Positions 1 to 8,196 are shown, counted from the stretch's first letter. The stretch: 40,894 nucleotides of DNA from Flavobacteriales bacterium (GCA_947470515.1 CANITF010000027.1:1-40894), one strand, 5' to 3'. The notes: generated from the letters alone by a model not told the origin. Numbers and translations are program-made.

Positions 1-175
1 CAATAAGAATTAAGCTAAACCAAAACCAGTGGAGATCTATAAGGAATTTATAAAAATCTTTTATCCCTGAAACACCACCTTTTCTAATAATGTTGTAGGA
101 ACCGTCTTCATTCACCATGCGCTTGACTGGTTTGATGAATTTACTTCTTAGACCAGGATCTTTCGTGTTTTTCAT
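1..175 (-). CDS. Inward-rectifier (KirBac-type) potassium channel, N-terminal part only
   Basis: The reading frame starts at ATG 175-173 and runs off the left edge, giving 58 codons. The visible peptide contains RMVNEDGSYNIIRKGG, then DFYKFLIDLHWFWFSLIL. This is the layout of the cytoplasmic N-terminus and slide helix of prokaryotic inward-rectifier K+ channels, where a 'xxNxDGSxNVxRxG' segment precedes 'DxYxxLxxxxWxxFxxL' and the first membrane helix. The pore with its selectivity filter and the C-terminal immunoglobulin-like cytoplasmic domain would lie outside the window, so the call rests on the N-terminus alone. A small gene ends 19 bp upstream on the same strand, so the two are probably co-transcribed. 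The family carries K+ through the inner membrane. Confidence 0.72.
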   Translation of the reverse strand, partial: MKNTKDPGLRSKFIKPVKRMVNEDGSYNIIRKGGVSGIKDFYKFLIDLHWFWFSLILI

Positions 176-194
176 TCAACGAAAGTAATACGTT

Positions 195-545
195 TTAATT
201 ATTTTCGACTATTCTCCAATTATTTTTTAAACGATTATATTCTGTTAAAAAATTGGTTAATGAAACTTGCTTATTGGTAATAAGATCTTCTTTAATAATA
301 TTGGAATAGCAATCTCTAATTAAATCTAAAATAGTTGATTCTATTAAAAGTTCTGACGTATTCGTTTCAAAATTATATGTTCGAAATACGGTTAAAATCT
401 TTTCTTTGTTATGAATGTCTTCTATTGAAGGTGTTATTTTTTGATCTAATTTGTACAAAAGCGGCAATAGTCGTGCACTTAAGTCTATGAAATGGCGAAG
501 AATGAAAACTGCCTCATTCATCTCTTGTATGTTTTTAACTTTCAT
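195..545 (-). CDS. Hypothetical protein, 116 aa, upstream of the K+ channel gene
   Basis: I do not recognise this protein. It starts at ATG 545 and is predicted mostly helical, with alternating hydrophobic and charged residues. It has no signal peptide, no membrane segment and no cysteine cluster; the only Cys is in the stretch LIRDCYSNIIKED. It ends 19 bp before the KirBac-type channel on the same strand, which suggests one transcript, and a cytosolic helical partner of the channel is possible but unsupported by any motif. It diverges from the T9SS protein at 710. A 43-bp inverted repeat (569-611) lies just upstream of its start. Confidence 0.55.
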   Translation of the reverse strand: MKVKNIQEMNEAVFILRHFIDLSARLLPLLYKLDQKITPSIEDIHNKEKILTVFRTYNFETNTSELLIESTILDLIRDCYSNIIKEDLITNKQVSLTNFLTEYNRLKNNWRIVENN

Positions 546-568
546 GGCAGTGAATTATTAAAGATTGT

Positions 569-611
569 TCTAAACCCAAGACGAATTAATTCTTGAATTA
601 GTTGGTTTAGA
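569..611. repeat. Inverted repeat in a divergent intergenic region
   Basis: The arms TCTAAACC (569-576) and GGTTTAGA (604-611) are perfect complements. The inner part holds the 10-bp palindrome GAATTAATTC (583-592). There is no T-tract, so it is not an obvious terminator. It sits between the divergent genes at 545 and 710 and could be an operator or a cruciform; this is inference only. Confidence 0.35.
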
Positions 612-655
612 GTATCATTAAAATTTTAGAGGCTAGTTTTCTGTGCATAAAATTA

Positions 656-688
656 TTTGTGCATTGAACAAATGGTTTTTTATATTTG
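656..688 (+). promoter_or_regulatory. Bacteroidota-type promoter of the T9SS protein gene
   Basis: TTTG (656-659) is followed after 21 bp by TATATTTG (681-688). This fits the Bacteroidota primary sigma pattern of TTTG then TAnnTTTG. The predicted transcript starts near 695, about 15 bases before ATG 710, leaving a short A-rich leader without a Shine-Dalgarno sequence, as is common in this phylum. Confidence 0.7.
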
Positions 689-709
689 CAAGAAACAAAT
701 TAACCAAAC

Positions 710-2263
710 ATGAAAAAATCATTACTTATTATCAACGGATTGCTATTTTCATTTGTATCATTTTCTCAACAGCAGATTGGGAATTCTAATTTTGAAACGT
801 GGGAAACTAGTTCACCTGAATTACATGAACCAACGAATTGGAACAGTTTTATGACTGCTTCTGGAACATGGAATTCTTTTGCTGGTCAACAATTGAATTG
901 GTCAACAAGCATCAGGCCTGGTTCTTCTGGCGCAAAATCTGCAGTGATATGGTCTAGAAATGCTGGTTTCGGTGTAGTGGCTAATGGAAATTTAACGATA
1001 GGGAAGATAGAAATGGGTGCGACATCTGCATCAAGTGCATTGAATTTTAATAAATCAGTGACAACAGATGTTAATTTTTCTGAGACTTTATCCAACTCTC
1101 CTGATTCACTTGTGTTTTGGGTGAAATACAAGCCTGTAACTGCAGGTGCTAATTTAGCACGAGTTAGCACGGTAATCCATAATAATACTAATGGATATAG
1201 GGATCCAAATGATGTTGGAAGTGTAAATACTTTTGCGTCTGCAATTTTGAATTTTTCATCGACGGCTAATCAATGGGTTAGAAAGTCTATTCCTTTTGCA
1301 TACACTGGAAATGGATCAACAGCGGTCTATGTTATATCAACGTTTACTACGAATAGTATTCCAGGTGGAGGTTCTGCAAATGATTCACTTTGGATTGATG
1401 ATATTGAATTAATTTACAACCCAGTAAATCAACCTGTTGTTGCAAATGATGATGCTGTTACAACTTTTCAAGATGTAGCCGTGGATGTTTCAGTATTGTT
1501 AAATGATACTGATCCTGAAAATGATTTAAACTTAAGTTCATTGGTTATTTTAACACCACCTGCAAATGGAACAGTAAGTGTGAATAATTTGACTGGAGTT
1601 ACAACTTATACGCCAAATGCAGGATGGTTTGGTGTTGATTCATATACGTATACGATTTGTGATAATGGTTTGCCAGTTTTGTGCGATAATGCTACTGTGA
1701 CGGTAACAGTAACGGAAGTTATTGTGGGGAACAACCAAATAATCGCAAATGATGATATTGAGTCTACATGGATAGATAATGCTGTCGTTACCAATGTTGT
1801 CGCAAATGATGTGGATGTTGAAAATCAAATTAATTTAACTTCTTTAACCGTAACGGTGGCTCCAATAAACGGTACAACATCGGTAAACAATACGACTGGA
1901 GAAATTACATATACACCAAATGCAAGTTATTTTGGATTAGATAGTTACACGTATTCCATTTGTGATGCAGGTACACCAGCAATTACATGTGATGAAGCTG
2001 TTGTTTCAATGACTGTAAATATAAATTTTGGAATAGAAGATGTTAGTTTAACTTCGTTTAAAGCTTTTGTTTCTGATCAACAATTGTATATTACATCGAA
2101 TTCAGAATTGGTTGGGAATTATAAAATATATGCTACTAATGGCCAATTAATTCAATCTGGTCAAATTCAAAATAAAGTTGCATTCAATAATCCAACTGGA
2201 ATTTATTTTATTCATGTTCAAACATCAAAAGGGAATTTGATTCAAAAGATTTCCAATTTATAA
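710..2263 (+). CDS. Secreted T9SS cargo with PCMD-like domain and two tandem Ig/cadherin-like repeats
   Basis: A signal peptide (about residues 1-20, ending SFVSFSQ) leads into a domain of about 215 residues. That domain opens with GNSNFETWE and continues with GxKSAVIWSR-type strands, resembling the PCMD (putative carbohydrate metabolism) domain of Bacteroidota surface proteins. Two repeats of about 95 residues follow (about 243-335 and 342-437). Both begin VANDD or IANDD, contain a YTPNAxxFGxDSYTY motif and end with a paired cysteine stretch (YTICDNG..LC and YSICDAG..TC). These are the bacterial Ig/cadherin-like modules of adhesins. The last 70 residues form a T9SS type A sorting domain: YKIYATNGQLIQSG and then GIYFIHVQTSKGNLIQKI. 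The protein should be exported across both membranes by T9SS. The ligand is unknown. Confidence 0.85.
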   Translation: MKKSLLIINGLLFSFVSFSQQQIGNSNFETWETSSPELHEPTNWNSFMTASGTWNSFAGQQLNWSTSIRPGSSGAKSAVIWSRNAGFGVVANGNLTIGKIEMGATSASSALNFNKSVTTDVNFSETLSNSPDSLVFWVKYKPVTAGANLARVSTVIHNNTNGYRDPNDVGSVNTFASAILNFSSTANQWVRKSIPFAYTGNGSTAVYVISTFTTNSIPGGGSANDSLWIDDIELIYNPVNQPVVANDDAVTTFQDVAVDVSVLLNDTDPENDLNLSSLVILTPPANGTVSVNNLTGVTTYTPNAGWFGVDSYTYTICDNGLPVLCDNATVTVTVTEVIVGNNQIIANDDIESTWIDNAVVTNVVANDVDVENQINLTSLTVTVAPINGTTSVNNTTGEITYTPNASYFGLDSYTYSICDAGTPAITCDEAVVSMTVNINFGIEDVSLTSFKAFVSDQQLYITSNSELVGNYKIYATNGQLIQSGQIQNKVAFNNPTGIYFIHVQTSKGNLIQKISNL

Positions 2264-2280
2264 TTAAATTTCATTCTAAG

Positions 2281-2315
2281 AAACCATCTCATTTGTGAGA
2301 TGGTTTTTATTTTTT
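2281..2315 (+). terminator. Rho-independent terminator
   Basis: The arms AAACCATCTCA (2281-2291) and TGAGATGGTTT (2296-2306) form an 11-bp perfect stem with a TTTG loop, followed by a T-rich tail. It ends the 710-2263 transcript and also shows that a GTG start at 2295 for the next gene, inside the hairpin, is unlikely. Confidence 0.88.
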
Positions 2316-2327
2316 AATAAAATTAAT

Positions 2328-4775
2328 ATGAGTTGTTTCAGATTCTTGTTACATTTTGTGCTATTATTTATTTCATTTTCGGCATTTACCCAAAACGGGA
2401 AGGTAGTTGGTAAGGTAAGAGATCATAAAGGTGATGTTATTATGGGCGCTTCAATTATCTTTAAAAAAGATGTTACAATTGGAGCCGTTTCAGATGAGTC
2501 AGGTAATTACATGTTGGAAATACCTGTTGGTGAAAATACGCTATTATGTAGATATTCTGGAATGACGCCTGATACGTTGGATGTTTTTGTGTTTGAAAAT
2601 CAAACAGTTAATTTAGATATTGTGCTTTCTCCAGTTTATCAAGAAATTCAGGTTGTAGAAGTGAAGGTTGGAAAATTTGATAAACCATTAGAAGATCAAA
2701 CTGTTTCATTACATGTTATTAAACCTGCTTTAATTGAAAATAAAAATACAAGAAGTATTGAAACAGCATTAGATCAAACACCTGGATTGAATATTTTGGA
2801 TGGTGAACCTCAAATTCGAGGAGGTAGTGGATTTACTTTTGGTGTGGGTTCAAAAGTTGCTGTTTTAGTAGATGATATGCCTATGTTGTCTGGCGATGCT
2901 GGAAGACCAGAATGGGGATTTATTCCAGTTGAGAACATACACCAAGTTGAAGTTGTTAAAGGAGCTGCTTCTGTCTTATCTGGAAGTTCCGCTTTATCTG
3001 GGTCGATTAATATTAGAACAGCCTATCCAACAAGTAAACCATTAACGAAAGTAAATGTCTATTCAGGTGCTTATTCTCAGCCTGGAATAGAAAATACTAC
3101 CTGGTGGGAAAATTATCCTGGAATACATGGTATGAATTTTCTGCATTCAAGGATCATAAAAAACAACCTTGATTTCGTAATCGGAGGAAACATAAATTAC
3201 GATCATGGATATATTGGCCCGCCAATTACAGATTCTATTGTTGCGACTATGTTTCCAGATACCCTTACAAATTTTACTGAAAAGGATCTGATTTCTAAAA
3301 GGGCACGATTGAATTTTAATATTCGTTATCGCTCCAAAAAAATCAAAGGTTTGAATTACGGAATGAATGGTAATTTCATGATAGCACATTCGAATATGGT
3401 TTTTGCTTGGTTGAATGATACTTCAGGTCTTTATAGAGCATATCCGGGAGCAGTTTTTTTACAAGATCAATTTATTTTTAATGTTGATCCATTTGTGAAT
3501 TTATATACCCAGACAAATGGTAAGCATAGTCTTCGAACAAGAATCTTGCATGTTGACAATGAAATGTCTGCAAATCAATCTAATAAGGCTACAACATTAT
3601 ATGGAGATTATATGTTCCAAAAAACATATCCTCAATTGAAAAATCTAGATTTTATAGGTGGTTTAACTACAACATTTACTGATTCGTATTCAAATATTTA
3701 CTCAGGTTCAGGTACTCCGAATAATCAAATGTTGAATGTTTCAGCATATACACAATTAGAAAATAAAATTAATAAAACAATAAATTTATCAATTGGTGGA
3801 AGATTAGAATATTTTCAATTGAACAATAATGTAACGGCTTTGAAACCAATATTTAGAGCTGGAACTAGTATTAAGCTGTATCAAGAAACCTATTTAAGAG
3901 CATCTTATGGACAGGGTTATCGTTTTCCAACAATTACAGAACGGTTCATTAAAACAGGCGTTGGAAATTTTGGTGTTTTCCCTAATCCTGAATTGAAACC
4001 AGAAAGTAGTTGGAATGCAGAAGTCGGAATTAAACAAGGATTGAAATTTGGTAAATTACAAGGTTATTTGGATTTAGCAGGTTTTTGGCAGGAATATCAA
4101 AATACGATTGAATACATGTTTGGTATTTGGCATCCCTTAACAACTCCTCAAGCGCTGGGTTCAAGTGCTGGGTTCAAGTTTTTAAATACTGGAAATTCTA
4201 GAGTATTAGGTTTAGATTTGTCCTTTACGGGATTAGCGAAAATTTCTAAGAAGTCTGAAGTTGTTTTTATGGCAGGATACAATTATATCGTCCCAAAAAC
4301 ACTAACACCTGATTATGTATATGCCATTGATTCTTTGAATCGTGTTTTTAGTTATAATACCACATCTTTAGATTCAACACAAGGGATACTAAAATACCGC
4401 TTTTTACACAACGTAAAAGCAGACATTGAATTTACTTTCTTCAAAAAACTTGGAATAGGTTTAAGTGCAAAATACTTCAGTAAAATAATCAACATGGATG
4501 CGATTATCAAAGATTTTGAGCAATTAACAAAAGATGTAGCTGTATTACAAGATTTACGCTACATGGATTATTACGATGCGCATCGTTTTGGTAACTGGAT
4601 TTTTGATGCTCGACTTTCCTTTAAAATAACTGATCAACATAAATTGGCAATTATTGGAACGAATATTTTGAATAGAAGTTATTCGTTGAGACCATTGAAA
4701 ATAGAACCTCCTAGAACGATTATGGTTCAATATACGTGGAGATTGGAAGGTAAGGATGAAAAAGTAAAAAGGTAA
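2328..4775 (+). CDS. TonB-dependent outer-membrane receptor with carboxypeptidase-regulatory N-terminal domain
   Basis: I place the start at ATG 2328, which gives a clean signal peptide ending ISFSAFTQ. The longer frame begins at GTG 2295 inside the upstream terminator. The order is signal peptide, a carboxypeptidase regulatory-like domain of about 80 residues (GKVVGKVRDHKGDVIMGAS), a plug domain (TPGLNILDGEPQIRGG, then VDDMPMLSGDAG and VEVVKGAASVLSGSSALSG), and a 22-strand-type barrel to the C-terminus. At 815 aa it has normal family length. Receptors usually end at an aromatic last strand; here YTWRL is followed by an extra charged tail, GKDEKVKR, encoded inside a low-complexity repeat element. 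The substrate is not shown by the sequence. The gene lies just upstream of a cobalamin riboswitch but is not under its control. Confidence 0.88.
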   Translation: MSCFRFLLHFVLLFISFSAFTQNGKVVGKVRDHKGDVIMGASIIFKKDVTIGAVSDESGNYMLEIPVGENTLLCRYSGMTPDTLDVFVFENQTVNLDIVLSPVYQEIQVVEVKVGKFDKPLEDQTVSLHVIKPALIENKNTRSIETALDQTPGLNILDGEPQIRGGSGFTFGVGSKVAVLVDDMPMLSGDAGRPEWGFIPVENIHQVEVVKGAASVLSGSSALSGSINIRTAYPTSKPLTKVNVYSGAYSQPGIENTTWWENYPGIHGMNFLHSRIIKNNLDFVIGGNINYDHGYIGPPITDSIVATMFPDTLTNFTEKDLISKRARLNFNIRYRSKKIKGLNYGMNGNFMIAHSNMVFAWLNDTSGLYRAYPGAVFLQDQFIFNVDPFVNLYTQTNGKHSLRTRILHVDNEMSANQSNKATTLYGDYMFQKTYPQLKNLDFIGGLTTTFTDSYSNIYSGSGTPNNQMLNVSAYTQLENKINKTINLSIGGRLEYFQLNNNVTALKPIFRAGTSIKLYQETYLRASYGQGYRFPTITERFIKTGVGNFGVFPNPELKPESSWNAEVGIKQGLKFGKLQGYLDLAGFWQEYQNTIEYMFGIWHPLTTPQALGSSAGFKFLNTGNSRVLGLDLSFTGLAKISKKSEVVFMAGYNYIVPKTLTPDYVYAIDSLNRVFSYNTTSLDSTQGILKYRFLHNVKADIEFTFFKKLGIGLSAKYFSKIINMDAIIKDFEQLTKDVAVLQDLRYMDYYDAHRFGNWIFDARLSFKITDQHKLAIIGTNILNRSYSLRPLKIEPPRTIMVQYTWRLEGKDEKVKR

Positions 4776-4882
4776 AAGTAAAAATGAAAAAGTAAAAAGC
4801 GATGTACTGAGCTTGCCGAAGGGTAAAAAGGTTGATTCCATTGAGTCACATTACTTTTACCTTCTTCCTTTTACCTTTTTTC
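4748..4882. repeat. Word-repeat hairpin element C at the 3' end of the TonB receptor gene
   Basis: The left arm is made of iterated AAAAGTAAAAAGGT-like words. The right arm (about 4851-4882) is their complement, with TTACTTTTACC and CCTTTTACCTTTTTT. Together they form a long imperfect hairpin. The left arm supplies the last codons and the stop of the receptor gene. A short ACTGAGCTTGCCGAAGG palindrome-like unit (4806-4822) lies between the arms. Confidence 0.6.
4806..4822. repeat. REP-like unit, copy 1
   Basis: ACTGAGCTTGCCGAAGG resembles the CACTGAGCTTGTCGAAGTG unit that I recall as common between genes in Bacteroidota. Related copies in this window are at 4918-4936 and 33840-33860. This copy lies in the loop of hairpin element C. 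Confidence 0.5.
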
Positions 4883-4917
4883 CGAATCTAAAATCCTATA
4901 TCCCAAAGTAATTTGGT

Positions 4918-4936
4918 CACTGAGTTTATCGAAGTG
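4918..4936. repeat. REP-like unit, copy 2
   Basis: CACTGAGTTTATCGAAGTG is an imperfect palindrome (CACT...AGTG ends) of the same family as 4806-4822. It lies about 20 bp upstream of the putative promoter of the cobalamin riboswitch transcript. Confidence 0.5.
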
Positions 4937-4956
4937 CCGAATTACAAATTTTTCAG

Positions 4957-4964
4957 TATCTTCG
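4957..4964 (+). promoter_or_regulatory. Possible -7 element of the riboswitch transcript
   Basis: TATCTTCG is one base from the TAnnTTTG consensus and sits just before the 5' side of the cobalamin riboswitch. No convincing -33 TTG was seen, so the call is weak and rests mainly on position. Confidence 0.35.
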
Positions 4965-4968
4965 CAAA

Positions 4969-5127
4969 GATTTTGGTACCACTTAGTGGAATAAAAAGGA
5001 ATCCGGTTTGAATCCGGAACTGTATCTGCAGCTGTAATCACTGTAAGATCCCCTCAAAATGTCACTGTTTGCAAAGCGAATGGGAAGACGAGAAGGATTG
5101 GTGAAAGTCAGAATACTTGCCCAAATC
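4969..5127 (+). ncRNA. Cobalamin riboswitch
   Basis: The conserved parts occur in order. AAAAAGGAATCCGG and AATCCGGAACTGT form the first hairpin core. CTGCAGCTGTAATCACTGTAAG corresponds to the cCCGCaACTGT region; the run is split here at CTGCAGCTGT and AATCACTGTAAG. GTCACTG follows, then GGGAAGACGAGAAGGATTGG, and the B12-box-like AAGTCAGAATACTTGCCC. The outer helix can form between GATTTTGG (4969) and CCCAAATC (5120-5127). The family binds adenosyl- or related cobalamins and represses its downstream genes. The expression platform must lie in 5128-5243. There I see two hairpins (GACTT..AAGTC near 5141-5157 and a CGCT..AGCG hairpin near 5168-5190) and a T-rich run near 5209-5224, but I cannot say whether control is at transcription or translation. 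Confidence 0.9.
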
Positions 5128-5243
5128 ATTTTTTAATGAAGACTTCAGATAAAAGTCCGATTTAGTGTTCGCTGTTTTAAACAAGCGAGTGTTATTTCTC
5201 TTACCTGATTTTTTCTTTTTTTATTAACTATTTTATATAAAAA

Positions 5244-6203
5244 ATGAAGAAGATTTATGTTTTTGTGGCTACAGCCCTTGTGTGTAGCAATTTGACCGCT
5301 CAAACAGTTATTGATTTTGAAAACGTAGTTCTAAATCCAGAAACCTACGACAATGGTTATGCGGGTTCAAGTAATTTTTCAATGGCGGGATTTACGTTCT
5401 CAAATGTTTATGATGCAGCTTGGGGCTCTTGGAATGGCTTTTCCATTTCAAACGTGACAGATAATACAACAGCTGGTTGGGGAAATCAATATAGTGCTTT
5501 TACGGGTTCAGGAAGAAATTCAGAAAATTATGGGGTTTATTATCCTGAAGGAACAATTCAAGGAAATTCTTCTTTAGCAATAGATTCTTTTTTTATCACT
5601 AATACTTCCTTTTCAGCCATTTCAATGAGAGATGGAGATGCATATGGCAAACAATTTGGTTCTATTTATGCAGCAGATGGAATAACCCTTGATGGCACAA
5701 ATGGTGAAGATTTTTATAGAGTTTGGGTGATAGCTGAAGGATACAGTGGAATTAAAGATTCTGTTGAAGTGTATTTAGCCGATTATAGGTTTACTGATAA
5801 TTCACAAGATTATATTATTGATAGTTGGATCAAAGTAGATTTATCAACTTTTGGGATTTTACCTTATTCAATAACTTTTAGAATTGAATCATCGGATATA
5901 GGAGCTTTTGGAATTAATACACCAACCTATTTTGCAATTGATGATGTGTATAAATCTTCCATTCAAGGAATTGAAGAAAACACGAATTTGTCCATTGATG
6001 TATATCCAAATCCAGTTCAAGATTTATTAACTGTTAAAGGAGAAAACGGTATCTTAACTTTAAAAGATATAAATGGTAAAACGATGCTTTCTGAAAATCA
6101 TTTCGGTATTTCTATCTTGAATTTAGAAGATTTAGCTGCTGGTATTTACTTTCTAGAATTGGTCAATTCAAAAGGTAAAGCAGTACAGAAAATAATTAAA
6201 TAA
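5244..6203 (+). CDS. T9SS-sorted DUF4465-type surface protein, first gene of the B12 operon
   Basis: The signal peptide (residues 1-20) ends SNLTAQ. The body (about 22-235) carries the DUF4465 signature: DFENVVLNPETYDNG, a GWGNQYSAFTGSG stretch, NYGVYY, and the closing FAIDDVY. The last 70 residues form a T9SS type A sorting domain (SIDVYPNPVQDLLTVKGENG, then AAGIYFLELVNSKGKAVQKI). The gene directly follows the cobalamin riboswitch and precedes a BtuB-like receptor. This strongly suggests a role in capturing cobalamin at the cell surface; direct B12 binding is inference. DUF4465 proteins near btuB-type genes are known to me from other Bacteroidota, where they are usually lipoproteins or secreted proteins of unproven function. 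Confidence 0.85.
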   Translation: MKKIYVFVATALVCSNLTAQTVIDFENVVLNPETYDNGYAGSSNFSMAGFTFSNVYDAAWGSWNGFSISNVTDNTTAGWGNQYSAFTGSGRNSENYGVYYPEGTIQGNSSLAIDSFFITNTSFSAISMRDGDAYGKQFGSIYAADGITLDGTNGEDFYRVWVIAEGYSGIKDSVEVYLADYRFTDNSQDYIIDSWIKVDLSTFGILPYSITFRIESSDIGAFGINTPTYFAIDDVYKSSIQGIEENTNLSIDVYPNPVQDLLTVKGENGILTLKDINGKTMLSENHFGISILNLEDLAAGIYFLELVNSKGKAVQKIIK

Positions 6204-6210
6204 GAAATAA

Positions 6211-6232
6211 TGGGCAATCTACGGATTGCCCA
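6211..6232 (+). promoter_or_regulatory. Intercistronic hairpin with UACG tetraloop before the BtuB-like gene
   Basis: TGGGCAATC (6211-6219), loop TACG (6220-6223) and GATTGCCCA (6224-6232) form a perfect 9-bp stem. A C-G pair closes a UNCG-class tetraloop, which is exceptionally stable. It ends 5 bp before ATG 6238 and covers the ribosome-loading region. Only CTTTC follows, so it is a poor terminator. It is more likely a 3'-end stabiliser of the first cistron and/or a translational brake on the second. Confidence 0.6.
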
Positions 6233-6237
6233 CTTTC

Positions 6238-8196
6238 ATGTTGAAAAAATTCTTTTATATATTAATTCTGCTGATTCCTCAACTGACATTTGCGCAGTTG
6301 ATTGAAAAAGATTTGCGAGAAATTAGCGTTTCCGATAGTCTAAGAAAGTCGGTTAATAGAATTCCTTCGCTGAAAAGAGCAACGATTTTAGAATTGAATT
6401 TTGAAGATGTTGGACAATTGTTGCAGAAATTTGCTGGAATTAATGTAAAATCTTATGGCGGTTTAGGTGGATTGAAGACGATTTCTGTTCGTGGTTTGGG
6501 AAGTCAGCACACCAGTATTGTTGTGGACGGTTTTACAAACAGCAATACTCAAACGGGTCAAGTTAATCTTGGTCAAATTCAAAGTGATAATATTGAATCA
6601 ATCAGTTTGGTGGCAGGTGGTCAAAAAAGCGTTTTGGTTCCAACCTCAGCGCAAGTTGCTGGAAGTGTTGTATACATCGAAACATTTGAAAACACCTTTT
6701 CCGCTGAAAAACACAAAGTTCGATTTGCCTCAAAACTAGGTTCTTTTGGGCAATATGATAATTATTTGTCATACAAATTTAGCCTCAAGAAAATATTTGT
6801 CAGTGCTTTTGGAAAATACCGATTTGCGGATGGAGTTTATCCTTATTCTTTTCAAAATGGACAAACAACATATTCTGGAACACGCTATAACAATCATTTT
6901 CAAGATGCTTATGGCGGTTTATCCTTTGGATGTAGAATAGCCGATAATGGACTTCTTTCATTCAGTTATCGTTCAGATTGGAGCAATCAAGAATTACCTG
7001 GAGCAGTTATTTTGTATAGTGATAACAGTTTTCAAACCTTACAAACAGCAAATAATCGTTTGCAAATAGGTTATTCTCACTTTCATGATAAATGGAGCTT
7101 AAGAATTTTCTCAAATGCTTCAATTGGAAAATTAAATTACACAGACTCTTCTTTTCTCAATTCTGCAGGAGGATTGTTCTCAAATTATGAAAATGATCAA
7201 ATCCAATTTGGAATAAATACGCAATATTCAATTTCAAAAAAGATCAGTTTGTTTTTTGGAACAGAAGAACAAATAAGTAAGTTGCGATCGAATAATTCTG
7301 TTTTTGGAGCGCCAATTAGATGGCATAATTTCTCACTTTTGGGAACGAAATTGAATTTAAAACCGTTAAGTATTACTGGTCAATTGTCATCTCAATTCGT
7401 TCAAGATATGAATGATACATTGAGTATTCCAAGTATGTTCAAAGTGAACCCTTTTATTCAAATTGAGTCGAAAGAATTGATTCAGAAATTGAACTTAAGC
7501 ACTTTTGCTTTTTATCGAAATTCATTTAGAATGCCCTCTTTTAATGAACTATATTACAATTCCGTTGGAAATAGTAAGTTGAAACCAGAAGAATCGAATC
7601 AATTAACTTTAGGCATAGTATTAAGTCCGAATTTAGGGAAATTATCACTTGTAAATAGAACGAATTTTTATTTCAATCAGATTAATAATAAAATAGTAGC
7701 TATTCCAACCAAGAATTTATTTGTTTGGTCGATGCAAAATGTTGGAAAAGTGAATATTTTAGGGGCAGAATCGACTTTTGAATTGAGTTATAAATTCACT
7801 GATAAATGGAACATCAATAGTTTATTTAACTACACCTTGCAATTAGCAACGGATATTACGGATAGAAATAACCCAACTTTTGGACATCAAATCGCTTATC
7901 TTCCAAAACATACATTCAATGCAGACATTTCTCTCAAATGGAAAAATACTGGTTTTAGGTGGAGTACTTTCGGAAATTCATTGCGCTATTCCTTGAATGA
8001 AAATAATAGTTCAAATGAAGTTGCAGGGTTTGTGGTTTCAGATTTTTCTATTTTTTCGACAATTAAAGTAAAAAAACATGATATAAGAATTCAGTTTTCT
8101 TGTAAAAACATTTTCAATTTTTCTTATGCAATTGTCCGTTACTATGTGATGCCGGGAAGAAATTTTTTAATCTCATTCAATTATGCGTTTAATTAG
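6238..8196 (+). CDS. btuB: BtuB-like TonB-dependent cobalamin receptor
   Basis: The start is ATG 6238, giving a signal peptide ending LIPQLTFAQ; a TTG twelve bases earlier lies in a hairpin. The plug (about 43-160) has VGQLLQKFAGINVKSYGG, TISVRGLGSQHTSIVVDGF and the IESISLVAGGQ strand. The rest is a beta-barrel that ends with the short strand FLISFNYAFN. At 652 aa it matches small BtuB-type receptors without an N-terminal carboxypeptidase-regulatory domain. It should move cobalamin through the outer membrane using TonB energy. Substrate assignment comes from the riboswitch upstream and the BtuG-like gene downstream, which overlaps it by 14 bp. No inner-membrane BtuCDF genes are in the window. 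Confidence 0.85.
   Translation: MLKKFFYILILLIPQLTFAQLIEKDLREISVSDSLRKSVNRIPSLKRATILELNFEDVGQLLQKFAGINVKSYGGLGGLKTISVRGLGSQHTSIVVDGFTNSNTQTGQVNLGQIQSDNIESISLVAGGQKSVLVPTSAQVAGSVVYIETFENTFSAEKHKVRFASKLGSFGQYDNYLSYKFSLKKIFVSAFGKYRFADGVYPYSFQNGQTTYSGTRYNNHFQDAYGGLSFGCRIADNGLLSFSYRSDWSNQELPGAVILYSDNSFQTLQTANNRLQIGYSHFHDKWSLRIFSNASIGKLNYTDSSFLNSAGGLFSNYENDQIQFGINTQYSISKKISLFFGTEEQISKLRSNNSVFGAPIRWHNFSLLGTKLNLKPLSITGQLSSQFVQDMNDTLSIPSMFKVNPFIQIESKELIQKLNLSTFAFYRNSFRMPSFNELYYNSVGNSKLKPEESNQLTLGIVLSPNLGKLSLVNRTNFYFNQINNKIVAIPTKNLFVWSMQNVGKVNILGAESTFELSYKFTDKWNINSLFNYTLQLATDITDRNNPTFGHQIAYLPKHTFNADISLKWKNTGFRWSTFGNSLRYSLNENNSSNEVAGFVVSDFSIFSTIKVKKHDIRIQFSCKNIFNFSYAIVRYYVMPGRNFLISFNYAFN

Noticed and set aside
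710-2263. The two repeats of the T9SS protein as a recent duplication or sequence repeat
   Set aside because: The protein repeats are clear, but the DNA has diverged widely. This is the ordinary modular build of Bacteroidota adhesins.
2295-2327. GTG start for the TonB receptor at 2295
   Set aside because: It lies in the loop/stem of a strong terminator and spoils the signal peptide. ATG 2328 is better.
5136-5165. Tiny leader ORF (MKTSDKSPI) after the riboswitch
   Set aside because: Eight or nine codons occur by chance in such DNA, and there is no run of regulatory codons or ribosome-binding signal.
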